The position numbers and the translations under genes are program-made. Below, piece by piece: positions 59,501 to 59,682 of a stretch of 59,682 bases of DNA. The notes under the pieces are model-generated. The model was not told where the DNA came from. It did not search any database and saw nothing but the letters and a program-made list of their open reading frames with translations. Origin of the DNA: Bacteroidales bacterium (GTDB taxonomy: Bacteria; Bacteroidota; Bacteroidia; Bacteroidales; UBA1715); NCBI GenBank assembly GCA_016714605.1, contig JADKDL010000037.1, positions 1 through 59,682 on the forward strand, given 5' to 3'. The stretch's first letter is position 1, and every line of letters begins with the position of its first letter.

Positions 59501-59682
59501 AACAACATCATGATTATCAGAACTAAAAACAGTAAACCAAATAGTATCATAAACACTACCGGCATTTAAGCCAGTAAGTTGCTCGAGGGTAGCATCTTGC
59601 CATGTACACAAATCGTTACTTACTATAAAATCGGTAACAACAGCATCTCCAGTATTTATTGTATACACTGATGTACTTTTAC
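56534..59682 (-). CDS. Giant T9SS-exported protein with gliding-type C-terminal domain, N-terminus outside
   Basis: At least 1049 aa; open to the right edge and without its signal peptide here. The visible part is a series of PKD/Ig-like beta modules (for example SNQEFLKTVPHYWLMGNGD, CAFTVDFINKSAGSDNSYLW, VSYRWEPMDYLSCSRCYSP). It ends in the type B sorting domain (GMPTAFSPNGDGLNDKAF, LQIYNRWGQLVFES, GWDGTFNGNPQQAGSYAYIL). That domain directs export by T9SS and surface attachment. A PorV-like protein (8962-10104) is in the same window. Probably a cell-surface adhesin or polymer-binding protein. Confidence 0.9.
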   Translation of the reverse strand, partial: KSTSVYTINTGDAVVTDFIVSNDLCTWQDATLEQLTGLNAGSVYDTIWFTVFSSDNHDVVANDIKPISPPSRYHYIHFNDTTGLYNVSLLASDHGCKSNWVTKNNVVNVRGAIISSAKKINCKTPFDYSFYTEKHIDTDSTVWNIYKYDTLYPYGTMTHAKPSAKLIYSSIDNLDVLNYKFASRGDYKIETISFNYTDKECSDTSIIEWVPVRNLKVDFNPLDFQPCKSDELIFDNALPNNAQDMIAQRVKIKNGTFTAQALLTSNENIANIGYKVNETPIIFSEKGATTIWFYGSDINGCSDSVSKIVFVNQPQALFEVVNSSNCLPFTSTFTDKSTSVAKIVSRTWTTNGDTALFEAGNKTKVADVYSQPGKKSPSLTVADEFGCISVFTLNDVIEPLIPDARFSLVNSKICSYGYAAINLPDSVSAIYTKSIDSLVWFFDGYKTQTTSQGQRPDSMYYASVGDKSIIAKAYSHSPDGNICYNADTMMFKVVDVKIRLPFDGTNICKSINNDAVLWLTNDSIYSGLDSIKAIKWFVDDVIFPTKNLFAENIRLSKIGRQEVKMQLTSDYVGCESMSDSIIVNVYDNNISITIDKDTICVGEEIKVSFSNQEFLKTVPHYWLMGNGDRIDGILTDISYIYKSLPDVQNLIVKFKVDEDAKVNTTACRSIEASDNLMIYPVEVDFIRGENDALVKGCAFTVDFINKSAGSDNSYLWTIDTLQSSNSNEQYTFTEPNKIYEIKLDLLNNNCTQSKIKQVATFPLPSVDLVADKTNICANDTVSLNVTGNFALVKTWSWDGNTFSVNNTSVVKPFTQSTMVSVNVESTDNCVHSDSVYIVCQIKPYYTGAPEGGLLYVFSEDSLLLLTDEKSSQLVVNEIFNLNNDSLSGVSYRWEPMDYLSCSRCYSPFIDLSCGGENGSVSDCMSLPDVLEYTVYMSDSLGCFTNVTEKISFDVFKNTKLGMPTAFSPNGDGLNDKAFARGWAVVEFHSLQIYNRWGQLVFESADIEDGWDGTFNGNPQQAGSYAYILKGADSSKEDIMIKGYITLIR

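Overview
The window is AT-rich and reads as chromosome of a Bacteroidetes (Bacteroidota) bacterium, probably class Bacteroidia or a close relative. The support is a type IX secretion (T9SS) substrate with a gliding-type C-terminal domain, a PorV-like outer-membrane protein, a complete MoxR/DUF58/BatA-B-C-D-E operon, a CarboxypepD-regulatory-like domain, A-rich translation starts without strong Shine-Dalgarno sites, and promoters of the form TTG-N18/19-TAnnTTTG. No rRNA, tRNA, CRISPR array, insertion sequence or phage was found.

Layout. 1-5,750: accessory genes: a decayed DUF1016/YhcG nuclease, a two-domain secreted protein of unknown role, a VOC protein, a DUF1801/YdeI protein, a frameshifted lipoprotein and a fructoselysine-kinase-like PfkB enzyme. 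5,900-12,400: envelope genes: a MORN/TonB protein, a GldL-like membrane protein, small secreted unknowns, a PorV homologue and a DUF4159 protein, with several long intergenic hairpins and a 253-bp multi-hairpin element with terminal inverted repeats. 12,480-19,300: RNA modification (rsmE, miaB, ttcA-type) mixed with unknowns and an MFS transporter. 19,496-29,035: the moxR-bat operon, with a Dabb-domain gene between batB and batC and a YhcH-family gene at the end. 29,060-37,800: mnmD, a CPBP protease, an NptA-type phosphate transporter, a receiver-ATPase fusion, panE, an unknown and a pectate-lyase lipoprotein. 37,900-51,800: a sensory and metabolic block with a six-PAS hybrid kinase, a 774-residue protein that looks like a catalytically dead hybrid kinase, an XRE regulator, a lone receiver, an acetolactate-synthase-like enzyme paired with an aldehyde dehydrogenase, and a second PAS hybrid kinase followed by yidD. 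51,800-59,682: two GNAT proteins, ung, an APH-like kinase and the C-terminal part of a giant T9SS cargo protein that runs off the right edge.

The most striking global feature is that eleven genes are broken by what looks like a single small indel each, mostly one base in or beside a short homopolymer (DUF4159, miaB, ttcA-like, ALS-like, ALDH, a hybrid kinase and others). A twelfth, the DUF1016 gene, carries several. Many are housekeeping or otherwise well-conserved genes, so sequencing or assembly error is the simplest explanation. Frame-restored boundaries are given so the genes can be read as units.

The best candidate for an undescribed system is the XRE regulator plus pseudo-kinase pair (41,676-44,290), which lies between the six-PAS kinase and the lone receiver. 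The next is the multi-hairpin mobile-like element at 10,243-10,495. All function calls come from reading motifs; no database search was run.
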